Positions 47,984 to 59,127 are shown, counted from the first letter of the stretch. The stretch: DNA of 64,000 nucleotides from Oleiagrimonas sp963817755 (GCA_963817755.1 CAWFPB010000003.1:558001-622000); one strand, 5' to 3'. The notes: generated from the letters alone by a model not told the origin. Made by a program: numbers and translations.

Positions 47984-49564
47984 TCAGTTCTCCCGGTCAC
48001 TTGCCGGCAACAGAATCCTCAGGCGGGTGCCATGATCCCCCACATGTATTCGCAGGGTTCCGCCCAGGGCCGTCACGCGATCGCGCATGCTCTGCAATCC
48101 GTGCCCGCCACGGTGCGCAGGGCCGGTGGCGGCCAGTCCGACGCCGTCGTCCCGGATGTCCATCAGCACCAGGCGATGGCCGTTGCGCATGCCGCTGCGC
48201 AGGCGTAACTGGAAGCAACCGGCCATGGCATGCCGCACGGTGTTGGTGGCCGCTTCCTGCACCACCCGGTAGACGGTGATACGGGTGTCCTCGTCCAGGT
48301 CCTGCAGGTTGCCGTGCAGATCGATCTGATATCGAACGCCTGCCGTTTTCAGCAGGTCGTGGACCGGGCCTTCCTCCAATGCCCGGGCCAGTCCGAATTC
48401 ATCCAGGACGGTGGGGCGCAGATTATTCAGCAGGCGGCGTACGGCGGCACGCATGTGCGCGAGGATGTCATTGATCGAGGTGGCCACGTCCGCCAGTCCG
48501 GCGTCACGCAGCCGGGTCTGCGCAAGCTTGACCCGGGTCTGGATGGCGGTGAGGTTCTGGCCCAGCTCGTCGTGCAGTTCGGCTGCCACGTAGCGTCGCT
48601 GCTGTTCTTCGGTGCGCAGGTTGCGGCGGGCGACCTCGCTGAGCTGTCGGGCCAGCTGATCCAGGCGCCGGTTGGCGCCTTCCAGGCGGGCGTTCTGGAT
48701 CGACAGGCGACGACCGCTGCGTCGCAGGGCGTCCGAGGCCGCACCCAGGACCAGGGCGCCGGTGCCGGCCACGGCCAGGAACAGCAGCGATTCGGTGGCG
48801 GGGAAGTGATGCAGTTCGTTGCGCGTGAAGGCCATCATGCCGCCGTTGATGAGCACCATCGACAGCGCCGCGCCACGCCAGCCGTTGCGAAAGGCCAGCA
48901 GCAGCACCGGTGCCAGGGCCAGGATGCGTGCAAAACCGGGCAGGGGTTGCGGACTCTTGAGCATGATCAGGAGCACCGTCAGCACCGGCAGAAGGATGAA
49001 CAGCGTTTCCAGCAGGATCCGGGTCCATTCCAGGCGATCGGGCGGCTCTCGTACCAGCATGACCAGGATCGGTACCACGAGCATGCTGCCCAGATACTCG
49101 CGCAGAAGTTCCAGGCCGAGCACGCTGCTGATGGCGCCGGTAGCCATCGGAACATGGAACAGGCCGGCGATCAGGCTGCAGACAAGGGTGTTGGCGAATC
49201 CGGTCAACAGGGCTGCAGTGAGCAGCTGGGTGACATCCTCGGGCGTGCGAAGGGTGGGTTTGATGCCGAAGCGCCGCAAAGCGGCCACGCAGGCGCTGAC
49301 CACCAGGACCGGGGGGGCATCCTCGACCAGGAACATGCGCAACATGCCGTCGCCGTCGCCGCTGCGAAAGGCAAGATGGGCGCCCCATTCGGCGGCGATC
49401 AGCCATGGCCAGTGACGGGGACGAACCAGCAGGAACGCACCGAAGCGCAGGCCGGGAAGAATCATCCACTGCGGCGCGGTGTAGGCCAGTAGCAGCATCC
49501 AGCCCGCGAAGTACAGCAGGCCCAGAACGGGGCCGCGGATCCGGAAGGTGGGTTGCAGTTGCAT
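47984..49564 (-). CDS. MASE1-type membrane sensor histidine kinase (HisKA_3)
   Basis: A 526-aa kinase. The N-terminal 280 aa have about eight hydrophobic helices like the MASE1 sensor domain. A coiled coil (about 285-320) leads to the HisKA_3 dimerisation domain with the phosphorylated His (about 328) in AAELHDELGQNLTAIQTRVK. HATPase_c includes YRVVQEAATNTVRHA and DIRDDGVGLAATGPAHRGGH. NarL/UhpB-class architecture. Divergent from the LuxR-type regulator gene 76 nt away, certainly its partner. The signal is unknown. Confidence 0.9.
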   Translation of the reverse strand: MQLQPTFRIRGPVLGLLYFAGWMLLLAYTAPQWMILPGLRFGAFLLVRPRHWPWLIAAEWGAHLAFRSGDGDGMLRMFLVEDAPPVLVVSACVAALRRFGIKPTLRTPEDVTQLLTAALLTGFANTLVCSLIAGLFHVPMATGAISSVLGLELLREYLGSMLVVPILVMLVREPPDRLEWTRILLETLFILLPVLTVLLIMLKSPQPLPGFARILALAPVLLLAFRNGWRGAALSMVLINGGMMAFTRNELHHFPATESLLFLAVAGTGALVLGAASDALRRSGRRLSIQNARLEGANRRLDQLARQLSEVARRNLRTEEQQRRYVAAELHDELGQNLTAIQTRVKLAQTRLRDAGLADVATSINDILAHMRAAVRRLLNNLRPTVLDEFGLARALEEGPVHDLLKTAGVRYQIDLHGNLQDLDEDTRITVYRVVQEAATNTVRHAMAGCFQLRLRSGMRNGHRLVLMDIRDDGVGLAATGPAHRGGHGLQSMRDRVTALGGTLRIHVGDHGTRLRILLPASDREN

Positions 49565-49594
49565 GATCGTGGCAGTTTACATGTGGCCGGCACC

Positions 49595-49611
49595 CGGGGG
49601 AGTCTCCCCCG
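49595..49611. promoter_or_regulatory. Palindrome in the kinase/regulator divergent gap
   Basis: CGGGGGA-GTC-TCCCCCG: 7-bp perfect arms around 3 nt, centred between the two divergent start codons (31 nt from the kinase, 30 nt from the regulator). A plausible operator for autoregulation. Confidence 0.5.
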
Positions 49612-49640
49612 AGCGCGGGTTTGGAGGTACAGTCGTAGGC

Positions 49641-50270
49641 ATGTATCGCATCGTACTGGTCGATGACCACGCCATTGTCCGCGAGGGCTTCAAGAGTCTG
49701 ATCGAGATCGAACCCGATCTCGAGGTCAGCGCCGAGTGCTGCAACGCCGACGAGGCCGTCGAGGCGGTCACGCGCGCCGCTCCGGACCTGGTCGCGCTGG
49801 ACCTTTCGTTGCCCGATGCCAGCGGACTTCCGCTGGTCGAGCACCTGCTCAGCATTTCCCCGAAAACGCGCATCGTGGTGCTCAGCATGCACGACAGCGA
49901 ACCGTACGTGTCCGAGGCCCTGCGCCGAGGCGCCAGCGGTTACGTCACCAAGGGGGCCGCACCGGAAGAACTGGTCGCCGGCCTGCGCGCCGTGATGCAG
50001 GGCCGGCAGTTCGTGAGCTCCGACATCGCGCGTCGCCGCCCGGCACACTCGCGCGAGCAGGACGACCCCCTGCATCGCCTCACTTCGCGCGAGCGCGAAG
50101 TGTTCCTGCTGCTGGCCGAGGGCAAGACGCCCAAGCAGACCGCAGCCGCGCTGGGCATCGGCCAGAAGACGGTCTACATCCATCGCGCCAGCCTGATGGG
50201 CAAGCTCGGTGCCGGCTCGGAGCTGGATCTGTACCGGCTGGCCATCGAACGCGGGTACCTGAAGGCATGA
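49641..50270 (+). CDS. NarL/FixJ family response regulator
   Basis: A 209-aa regulator. Receiver domain 1-120 with phosphoacceptor Asp54 (DLVALDLSLPDASGLPLVEH), Asp8/Asp9 and Lys in GASGYVTKGAAPEEL. LuxR-type helix-turn-helix at about 145-205 (LTSREREVFLLLAEGKTPKQ, GIGQKTVYIHRASLMGKLGA). ATG 49641 has TTGGAGG upstream. Same class as UhpA, UvrY and GacA. Partner of the divergent kinase; targets unknown, but it lies beside the candidate sRNA. Confidence 0.9.
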   Translation: MYRIVLVDDHAIVREGFKSLIEIEPDLEVSAECCNADEAVEAVTRAAPDLVALDLSLPDASGLPLVEHLLSISPKTRIVVLSMHDSEPYVSEALRRGASGYVTKGAAPEELVAGLRAVMQGRQFVSSDIARRRPAHSREQDDPLHRLTSREREVFLLLAEGKTPKQTAAALGIGQKTVYIHRASLMGKLGAGSELDLYRLAIERGYLKA

Positions 50271-50301
50271 CACGAGACACGATCCATCCAGGAGTGAGTG
50301 C

Positions 50302-50679
50302 ATGATCGAGCAGATGACCGACCTTCCCGCCGGCGTGGTGGGCTTCGTTGCCCACGGCGAGGTGACCGCGGACGATTACGAGCGCGTGATCGTGCCGGAT
50401 CTGGAGGCGGTGTTCAGCCTGCGAGAGAAGGTCCGGCTGCTGTATCACTTCGCCGAGGATTTCACCGGTTTCGAGACGCGCGCCATGTGGGACGATGCCA
50501 AGCTCGGCATGCGGCACTTCAGCGGCTTCGAGCGCGTGGCCATCGTCGGCGACGTGGGCTGGCTCAACCACACCATCCCGGCCATCAGTGCACTGTTCCC
50601 CGGCGAATTTCGCAGTTTCCCGGGTGACCAGCTCGAGCAGGCGCGCACCTGGCTGCTGGAAGATTTCGACGCGGACTGA
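50302..50679 (+). CDS. STAS/SEC14-like (SpoIIAA-like) domain protein
   Basis: A 125-aa single-domain protein of the SpoIIAA-like family: PAGVVGFVAHGEVTADDYER, VRLLYHFAEDFTGFETRAMW, WDDAKLGMRHFSGFERVAIV and SFPGDQLEQARTWLLEDF. The fold is STAS/SEC14-like and often binds small hydrophobic ligands; no specific role is known. It starts 31 nt after the response regulator and follows CAGGAGTGAGTGC. May be co-transcribed with the regulator. Confidence 0.8.
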   Translation: MIEQMTDLPAGVVGFVAHGEVTADDYERVIVPDLEAVFSLREKVRLLYHFAEDFTGFETRAMWDDAKLGMRHFSGFERVAIVGDVGWLNHTIPAISALFPGEFRSFPGDQLEQARTWLLEDFDAD

Positions 50680-50704
50680 AACCGTTCAAGGCATTTGCTA
50701 TCCT
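50676..50704 (+). promoter_or_regulatory. Promoter of prfB
   Basis: CTGAAA (50676-50681), 17-bp spacer and TATCCT (50699-50704), 51 nt upstream of the prfB ATG. Each box matches four of six bases. Confidence 0.55.
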
Positions 50705-50755
50705 CGCCGCCTTTGCCCGGCGCGACGCCGGGCTGCACGACGACGGAAGACCATC

Positions 50756-51887
50756 ATGAGCGAGACCAATCCGATCCTTGCGCAGATTGCGGACCTCAGC
50801 GGCCGCGTCGACGCGCTCAGGGGGTTTCTTTGACTACCCGGGCAAGCGTGAACGCCTGGAGGAAGTGACCCGCGAACTGGAGGATCCCTCGATCTGGGAC
50901 GATCCCTCCCGGGCGCAGGACCTGGGGCGTGAACGCGCCCGCCTGGAAACCATCGTCCAGGGCATCGACGAGCTGACTTCCGGCCTGTCCGACGCCGGGG
51001 AGCTGCTGGAGATGGCGGCGGCCGACGACGACGAGGAGACCGTCCGTTCCATCGAATCGGACGTGCGCGGGCTGTCCCGGCGCGTGGAAAAGCTCGAGTT
51101 CCAGCGCATGTTCTCCGGCGAGATGGACGCCAACAACGCGTTCGTCGACATCCAGGCCGGCGCCGGCGGCACCGAGGCCCAGGACTGGGCCGAGATGCTG
51201 CTGCGCATGTACCTGCGTTGGTGCGAGCACCGCGGTTGGAAGACCGAACTGCTGGAGGTGTCCGGCGGCGACGTGGCGGGCATCAAGTCGGCCACGTTGC
51301 GCGTGGAGGGCGACTACGCCTACGGCTGGCTGAAGACCGAGATCGGCGTGCATCGCCTCGTGCGCAAGAGCCCGTTCGATTCGGACAACCGACGGCATAC
51401 CAGCTTCACCTCGGTGTTCGTCTCGCCCGAAGTCGATGACAGCATCGACATCGACATCAATCCCGCGGACCTGCGTACCGACGTGTACCGTTCCTCGGGT
51501 GCCGGTGGCCAGCACGTCAACAAGACCGAGTCGGCCGTGCGCATCACGCATGAGCCGAGCGGCATCGTGGTGGCCTGCCAGACCGAACGCAGCCAGCATG
51601 CCAACCGCGACCGCGCCATGAAGATGCTGGCGGCCAAGCTGTACGAGATGGAGATCCAGAAGCGCAACGCGGAGAAAGACGCGTTGGAAGCGACCAAGTC
51701 CGACATCGGCTGGGGCAGCCAGATCCGCAACTACGTGCTGGACCAGTCGCGCATCAAGGACCTGCGCACCGGCATCGAGCGCAGCGACACGCAAAAGGTG
51801 CTGGACGGCGACCTGGACGAGTTCGTCGAGGGCGCCCTGAAATCCGGCCTGGAGGCCGGCGCCAAACGCACCGACGCGGTCGGCTGA
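50756..51887 (+). CDS. prfB: Peptide chain release factor 2 (programmed +1 frameshift)
   Basis: A 376-aa product made from two frames: 50756-50830 (25 codons), then +1 to 50832-51887. Motifs: SPF stop-codon reader in VRKSPFDSDNRRHTSF and the catalytic GGQ in YRSSGAGGQHVNKTESAVRI. The in-frame UGA at codon 26 is the autoregulatory stop: when RF2 is scarce, ribosomes shift and make RF2. Following the second frame alone would miss the true N-terminus. prfB is usually next to lysS; here one minus-strand gene lies between. Confidence 0.96.
50819..50834 (+). promoter_or_regulatory. RF2 programmed frameshift site
   Basis: AGGGGG-TTT-CTT-TGA-C: an internal Shine-Dalgarno-like AGGGGG three bases before the slippery CTT, then the UGA-C stop context. 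It differs from the E. coli site only in TTT for TAT. Confidence 0.95.
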
Positions 51888-51929
51888 TCGCGGCCCGGAC
51901 ATCCCGGACCGCGACCAACGGGCGGTGGC

Positions 51930-52712
51930 CTAGGGCGTGGAAAGGTCCGCGCGGTACGCGTAGATCGTCTTGTCGTACTTCTTGATCGCGATGGACCACT
52001 TGTTGAACAGCTTCTCCGCGGCTTTCTTGGAGCCCAGGGCCTTGGTCATGACCTGCATCAGGGTGGGCGACGGCTCGGCCATGCCGGCCCAGTTCTTCAT
52101 CGGCATGAAGATGGACATGCCGCCGGAACCGCCGACGTGGTACTCGAAGTCGAAGCTGTAGGGCCAATGCTGCTTGGTCGCGGCCTCGTGCACCCGCTTC
52201 ATCACGTCCTTGACGTCGGCGCCATGTCCGGGCTTGAACTGGTAACGGCTGGAGACGTAATAGCGATAGTCCTTGCTGTCGATCCAGTGCGACAGTTTCG
52301 TGTCCGCGACGCCGAAAAAGTGCTGCATCTTGCGGATGTGCACCCCGACGTCCTGCATGAATTGCTTGCCGGCCTCCGTCTTCTGGCCCCATGCATCCTC
52401 GGTGTCCATGTCGGCCCAGGTGTGGTGGCCGGACCGGACCACGTAGAAATCGAGATCGGATCCAACCACCGGCTGGTACACATGCCAGGCGAACGGGTCG
52501 CCGGCCCCCTTGCGCCAGGCAACGTGTTTCTTCAGGCTTTCCACGAAGGCCTTGGCCTGGCCCTTCTTGGGCCAGAACACCCAGATGGTGGCGACATCGT
52601 GATCGGCCATGCCCTTGCCCGTCTTGCCGGCGGCGAACGAGGGGGTGGCGAGGCTCGCGGCCAAAAGGCACGCGACCAGGGCGAGCAGGATCGAGCGATA
52701 ACGGCGTTTCAT
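51930..52712 (-). CDS. Exported protein of unknown function
   Basis: A 260-aa protein with a clear signal peptide (MKRRYRSILLALVACLLAAS, cleavage after SFA at about 28). The mature protein shows two similar halves of about 110 aa: VATIWVFWPKKGQAKAFVES ... SGHHTWADMD and SRYQFKPGHGADVKDVMKRV ... MKNWAGMAE. Each looks like a ferredoxin-like alpha/beta unit, as in dimeric alpha/beta-barrel proteins (inference). Aromatic- and His-rich. I do not recognise a family. ATG 52712 follows GGAGGGAAGACC. Inserted in opposite orientation between prfB and lysS. Confidence 0.75.
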   Translation of the reverse strand: MKRRYRSILLALVACLLAASLATPSFAAGKTGKGMADHDVATIWVFWPKKGQAKAFVESLKKHVAWRKGAGDPFAWHVYQPVVGSDLDFYVVRSGHHTWADMDTEDAWGQKTEAGKQFMQDVGVHIRKMQHFFGVADTKLSHWIDSKDYRYYVSSRYQFKPGHGADVKDVMKRVHEAATKQHWPYSFDFEYHVGGSGGMSIFMPMKNWAGMAEPSPTLMQVMTKALGSKKAAEKLFNKWSIAIKKYDKTIYAYRADLSTP

Positions 52713-53053
52713 GGTCTTCCCTCCGTAGTGAACGTTGTGCATGGCCGGGCCGGGACTGCGTGTGACGCGGCCATTTCCCCTTACGTGCCCCGCGCATGGG
52801 CGGTCGCTCGCGATTCGGGTCGTGCCGCGTTGCGTGCGGATGCGGTGTGCCGCCCGAGACGGCTCCGGATGCGAGTCATGTCCGCGCCAGGTCCGGTCGG
52901 CTGAACCCGCGGGGCGCAACCGAAGGTAGGACGCTGCCGGATGGGAGTCCTGAGGAGCACATGATGTTTTTCTGATGGGAGGTGTGCCGCAGCTTTGTGA
53001 TGCACCGTGACTCGCATACACTGCACAGCTTGGATGTGCACGGAAACCACTCG
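52713..53053. other. 341-bp intergenic region between the exported-protein gene and lysS
   Basis: Divergent gap. The right end carries the lysS promoter (52995-53022); the left end holds the ribosome site of the minus-strand gene. In the middle I see only GC-rich DNA without a credible reading frame, strong hairpin or tRNA. Confidence 0.6.
52995..53022 (+). promoter_or_regulatory. Promoter of lysS
   Basis: TTGTGA (52995-53000), 16-bp spacer and TACACT (53017-53022), 32 nt upstream of the chosen ATG. It also argues against an earlier start at 52982, which would precede the promoter. Confidence 0.6.
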
Positions 53054-54664
<1,611 letters not shown>

Positions 54665-54761
54665 CCGGCATTCATGGTCCCGGCCGCTTCGTGCGGCAGA
54701 CATGCATGATCCCTGGCCGGGAGCCAACCTGATTCCGGACCTGCCATTGGAGACATTTGCC

Positions 54762-55061
54762 ATGTGGTACGCAATCGTGGGCATCGACGTGGCCGATTCG
54801 GCACAACCACGCGCATCGGTCCGGCCGGCGCACCTTGAGCGCCTCAAGGACCTGCAGGCCCAGGGACGCATGCTGCTGGCCGGCCCGTTTCCGTCCATCG
54901 ATGCCGAGGATCCGGGGCCGGCCGGCTATGAAGGCAGCCTGATCGTGGCCGAGTTCGACTCGCTGGAGCACGCCCGCGCGTGGGCCGATGCCGATCCGTA
55001 CGTCGCCGCCGGCGTGTACCAGCGGGTCGAGGTTCGCCCGTTCAGGAAGGTGCTGCCATGA
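54762..55061 (+). CDS. yciI: YciI family protein
   Basis: A 99-aa dimeric alpha/beta-barrel protein very close to E. coli YciI: SVRPAHLERLKDLQAQGRML, PSIDAEDPGPAGYEGSLIVA and HARAWADADPYVAAGVYQRV. The conserved His (RPAHL) and Asp residues form a putative active site, but no reaction is established. ATG 54762 gives the standard MWYAI start. Its stop overlaps the bolA start (ATGA), so the two are coupled. Confidence 0.9.
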   Translation: MWYAIVGIDVADSAQPRASVRPAHLERLKDLQAQGRMLLAGPFPSIDAEDPGPAGYEGSLIVAEFDSLEHARAWADADPYVAAGVYQRVEVRPFRKVLP

Positions 55062-55336
55062 GCGCGAAGATGGTCGAACGCATTCGTGCCTGCCTGGTCG
55101 AGTCACTTCATCCGCAGGCCCTGGAAGTCATCGACGAAGGTCACCTGCATGTCGGCCATGCCGGCGAAGGCCAGGGCCACTACCGGATCCGCATCACCAG
55201 CAGCGACTTCACCGGCGTGCTGCCGATCAAGCGTCACCGCATGGTCTACGAGGCTGTCGGTTCGATGATGGGCGAGGGGATCCATGCCTTGGCCATAGAG
55301 GCCCACGCTCCCGGGTCGTCCACAGCGGGTGCTTGA
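55058..55336 (+). CDS. BolA family protein
   Basis: A 92-aa BolA-fold protein (class II KH-like): ALEVIDEGHLHVGHAGEGQG, FTGVLPIKRHRMVYEAVGSM and GIHALAIEAHAPG. The invariant His of RHRMVYE is present, which in partners with monothiol glutaredoxins binds an iron-sulfur cluster. Overlaps yciI by 4 nt. BolA rather than IbaG is favoured by the HRMVYEAV segment. The yciI-bolA pairing is common in gammaproteobacteria. Confidence 0.88.
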   Translation: MSAKMVERIRACLVESLHPQALEVIDEGHLHVGHAGEGQGHYRIRITSSDFTGVLPIKRHRMVYEAVGSMMGEGIHALAIEAHAPGSSTAGA

Positions 55337-55522
55337 TGCCGAGCCGGTGGTTCATGGCCCTCAATCGACTCGAACAGTTTTCTGCAATGCATTGATTGCA
55401 AAGCACGGTCAAAAGATGGATTGCACCGGCATGACACCCTTGGCACAGTGGCGGCTTGACGTTCTCCCGCGAATGCGGCACCGGGCATCGATGCCCGGGT
55501 GTTTACCCGAACATGGACCAGC

Positions 55523-58500
55523 ATGCGCCTGACCACCATCAAACTGGCCGGATTCAAGTCCTTCGTCGACCCGACCACGCTCCATCTGCCCACCAACATG
55601 ACCGGTATCGTCGGTCCCAACGGCTGCGGCAAATCCAACATCATCGACGCCATCCGCTGGGTCATGGGCGAGAGCGCGGCCAGCCGGTTGCGCGGCGATT
55701 CGCTGACCGATGTGATCTTTTCCGGTTCCAGCGCGCGCAAGCCGGTCGGCCAGGCCATGGTCGAGCTGATCTTCGACAACAGCGACGGCACCGTGCAGGG
55801 CGAGTTCGCGCAGTATGCGGAAATCTCGGTCAAGCGAACGGTCAGCCGCGACGGGCAATCGCAGTACTTCCTCAACGGAAGCCGCTGTCGCCGCCGCGAC
55901 ATCACCGACATTTTCCTGGGAACCGGCCTGGGCCCGCGCAGTTACTCGATCATCGAGCAGGGCATGATCAGCCAGATCATCGACGCCCATCCCGACGAGC
56001 TGCGCGGACATCTGGAAGAGGCGGCCGGCATCTCCAAGTACAAGGAGCGTCGGCGCGAGACCGAGAACCGGATTCGCCACACGCGCGACAATCTCGAGCG
56101 CATCTCCGACGTGCGCGAGGAAGTGGACAAGCAGCTCGAGCACCTCAATCGCCAGGCTAGAGCCGCCGAGCGCTGGAAGGGCTACAAGGAGGAGCAGCGC
56201 CGCAAGCAGGCCGAGCTGCAGGCGCTGGAATACCGCAAGGTCCGGCGCGAGCATGCCGGTCATGGCGATGCGCTCAGGCAGTCCGAACTGGCCATCGAGA
56301 AGCGCGTGGCCGAACAGAGTCAGTTGCAGGCGCGCACCGAATCGGCACGCGAGCACCATCACGAGGCCAATGAGCACCTCAACGCGGCGCAGGGAGAGGT
56401 CTACCGCATCGGCGCCGAAGTCGCGCGCATCGAACAGCAGGTTCGCCACAACCGGGAAACCGCAGAACGCCTGGAACGCGCCCGTGCCGACGCCGAGCGC
56501 GAGCATGGCGAACTGACCGGCCACATGGAGGCCGACCGCGAGCAATTGGTCAAGCTGGACACCGGGCTGGCCGAGGACGAGCCCAAGCTCGCCACGATGC
56601 GTGAAGCGGCCGAAACCACCGCGCAGGTCCAGCGCGAGGCCGAGACCCGGCTGGCCGATTGGCAGGAACGCTGGGACGCGCATACCGGCTCCGCCTCCGA
56701 GGCTTCGCGCGCCGCCGAGGTCGAGCGGACCCGACTGGATTACCTCGATCGCCAGGTGCTCGACATCGGCCGCCGGCGCGAGGCTCTTCAGGCCGAGCAA
56801 CGGGCCAGCGACGCGGATGCCCTGACCGCCGCGGCCGACGAATTGGCCGACGAGCACGAACGGCAGCGCGAGAAAGTGGAGGTTCTGGGCCAGGCACTGG
56901 AAGAGCGGAAGCAGGCCGGCGAAGGCATCCTCGAACGTGAACGCGAAACGCAGGGCGAACTGAACCAGACCCGCCAGCAGTTGCAGACGGCGTCTGGCCG
57001 CCTGGCCTCCCTGGAAGCCCTTCAGCATGCCGCGCTGGGCCAGGACGAGGGCGCCGCCAACGAATGGCTGCAGCGCCTGGGACTGGACCAGGCGCGCCGG
57101 CTGGGCGAGTCGCTCTCGGTCGAGGCCGGCTGGGAGACCGCGGTCGAGACCGTGCTCGCCGGCATCCTCGACGGCGTACTGGTGGACGATCCCCAGGCGC
57201 TGGTCGAGGAACTGGATGCCCTGTCCGACGCCGACGTCACCCTGGTGGCGCAGCAGACCTCCGGTGCCGCGACCGGCACCTTGGCGGCGCACGTGCAAGG
57301 GCCGGGGGCCGCGCTGACATTGCTCGCCAGGGTGCGCACCGCCGATTCCTCGGCCGCGGCACGCGGCATGGTGGCTTCCCTGGGGGCCGACGAATCGGTC
57401 ATCACCCGCGAGGGACTGTGGCTCTCGTCGCAGTGGGCCAGGGTGCGCCGTGCCGGCGACAACAAGCTCGGCGTGCTGGCGCGCGAGCGCGAGATCCAGG
57501 AATTGCGCGAACAGGTGCAGTCGCTGGAGCAGCAGGTAGAGGAACTGAGCGTCCGCCTGGAGTCCCTGCGCGGCGAGAAGGCCGAGGCCGAAAGCGCGCG
57601 CGAGGACGCCCAGCGCGAGCTGTACATGGCGCATCGCCGGCAGTCCGAACTGGCCGGCCAGCTGCAGAGCCATCGCGGCAAGGTCGAGACGGCCCGGGCA
57701 CGCAGCGAGAAAATCGCCGGGGAACTGAAGGAACTGGAGTCCAGCCACGCCGATCTCGAGGAACAGACCCGCGAGGCCCGTGCCCGCCTGGATCGGACCG
57801 TGTCCGGCATGGGCGACCTGGAGGATCGCCGGCGCGAACTCGACAACGAGCGTCGCAGCCTGCTTGAAGCGCGCGAAGAGGCACGCATGAATGCGCGCGA
57901 CGCCTCCGAGCAGGCCCATCGGCTGGCGCTGACCCTGGAATCACGCCGTTCCGCACAGCAGTCGCTGAAGCAGTCTCTGGCGCGCATGGAGGCCCAGCTG
58001 CAGCAGTTGCAGTCGCGCCGCGAGGCGATCGACGAACAGCTGTCGGAAGGCGCCAGCCCGATCGAGGAACTGGAAGCCGAGCGCCAGTCCTGCCTGGACC
58101 AGCGCCTGGCTGCGGACCGCAAGTTGGTCGAGACCCGTCGCGCGGTCGAGGAGAGCGAGGCCGAGGTGCGGCGACTGGAAAGCGATCGCCAGCAACTGGA
58201 CCAGGCGCTGCAGGCGCAGCGCGAAGCACTGTCGGAAAAGCGCATGGCTGCACAGGCGCTGGAGCTGCGCGCGGGGCAGCTGGAGGAATCGATCCACCAG
58301 CTCGGTCTCGAACCCGAGGCCCTGCTGCAGGAGCTGGCCGAGGACGCCGACCCGGCAACCTGGCAGAAGGAGCTGGAGACATTGGCGCAGCGCATCCAGC
58401 GGCTGGAGCCGGTCAATCTGGCCGCGATCCAGGAATACGAGGAACAGGCCGAGCGCAAGGCCTATCTGGATGCGCAGATGGAGGACCTCGGCAGCGCGCT

Positions 58501-59020
58501 GGAAACGCTGGAGAACGCGATCAAGAAGATCGACCGCGAGACGCGCCAGCGCTTCAAGGAAACCTTCGACAAGGTCAACGCAGGCATGCAGGAACTGTTC
58601 CCGCGCCTGTTCGGCGGTGGCCACGGCTACCTGGAGCTGACCGGCGACGACCTGCTCAGTACCGGTGTGACCATCATGGCGCGCCCGCCCGGCAAGCGCG
58701 TGAGCAACATCTCGCTGTTGTCCGGTGGCGAGAAGGCGATGACTGCGGTGTCGCTGGTGTTCTCGATCTTCGCGCTCAATCCGGCGCCGTTCTGCCTGCT
58801 CGACGAGGTCGACGCGCCGCTGGACGAGGCCAACGTGGGCCGGTTCTCCAACGTGGTCAAGGAGATGAGCGATCGCGTGCAGTTCCTGTTCGTGACTCAC
58901 AACAAGTCGACCATGGAGGCGGCGCAGCAGATGTGCGGCGTGACCATGCGCGAACCGGGCGTGTCGCGCCTGGTGCAGGTCGATCTCGCCGAGGCTGCGC
59001 GACTGGCCGGCGCGGCCTGA
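55523..59020 (+). CDS. smc: Chromosome segregation protein SMC
   Basis: An 1165-aa structural maintenance of chromosomes ATPase. Walker A GPNGCGKSNIIDAI near 32-45; long coiled coils (about 165-500 and 640-1000) around the hinge (about 510-640, with GILDGVLVDDPQ and AHVQGPGAALTLL); C-terminal signature LLSGGEKAMTAVSLVFSIFA and Walker B PFCLLDEVDAPLDEANVGRF. It loads onto DNA with ScpAB (not in the window). ATG 55523 gives the canonical MRLTTIKLAGFKSF. Followed by zipA, 107 nt away. Confidence 0.97.
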   Translation: MRLTTIKLAGFKSFVDPTTLHLPTNMTGIVGPNGCGKSNIIDAIRWVMGESAASRLRGDSLTDVIFSGSSARKPVGQAMVELIFDNSDGTVQGEFAQYAEISVKRTVSRDGQSQYFLNGSRCRRRDITDIFLGTGLGPRSYSIIEQGMISQIIDAHPDELRGHLEEAAGISKYKERRRETENRIRHTRDNLERISDVREEVDKQLEHLNRQARAAERWKGYKEEQRRKQAELQALEYRKVRREHAGHGDALRQSELAIEKRVAEQSQLQARTESAREHHHEANEHLNAAQGEVYRIGAEVARIEQQVRHNRETAERLERARADAEREHGELTGHMEADREQLVKLDTGLAEDEPKLATMREAAETTAQVQREAETRLADWQERWDAHTGSASEASRAAEVERTRLDYLDRQVLDIGRRREALQAEQRASDADALTAAADELADEHERQREKVEVLGQALEERKQAGEGILERERETQGELNQTRQQLQTASGRLASLEALQHAALGQDEGAANEWLQRLGLDQARRLGESLSVEAGWETAVETVLAGILDGVLVDDPQALVEELDALSDADVTLVAQQTSGAATGTLAAHVQGPGAALTLLARVRTADSSAAARGMVASLGADESVITREGLWLSSQWARVRRAGDNKLGVLAREREIQELREQVQSLEQQVEELSVRLESLRGEKAEAESAREDAQRELYMAHRRQSELAGQLQSHRGKVETARARSEKIAGELKELESSHADLEEQTREARARLDRTVSGMGDLEDRRRELDNERRSLLEAREEARMNARDASEQAHRLALTLESRRSAQQSLKQSLARMEAQLQQLQSRREAIDEQLSEGASPIEELEAERQSCLDQRLAADRKLVETRRAVEESEAEVRRLESDRQQLDQALQAQREALSEKRMAAQALELRAGQLEESIHQLGLEPEALLQELAEDADPATWQKELETLAQRIQRLEPVNLAAIQEYEEQAERKAYLDAQMEDLGSALETLENAIKKIDRETRQRFKETFDKVNAGMQELFPRLFGGGHGYLELTGDDLLSTGVTIMARPPGKRVSNISLLSGGEKAMTAVSLVFSIFALNPAPFCLLDEVDAPLDEANVGRFSNVVKEMSDRVQFLFVTHNKSTMEAAQQMCGVTMREPGVSRLVQVDLAEAARLAGAA

Positions 59021-59127
59021 CCGTTCGCGCAGCTTTGGCTTGTGCCGACTGCGGCGCAAGCTTACGATGGCGCCGTATTCGCGGTGCGCCGGGTCACCCG
59101 TTTGCAATGGAGAGGATGGAGTAGGGC

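Noticed and set aside
55409..57919. A long Leu-rich minus-strand open frame opposite smc
   Set aside because: Antisense of a coiled-coil gene; apparent repeats only reflect the smc heptads.
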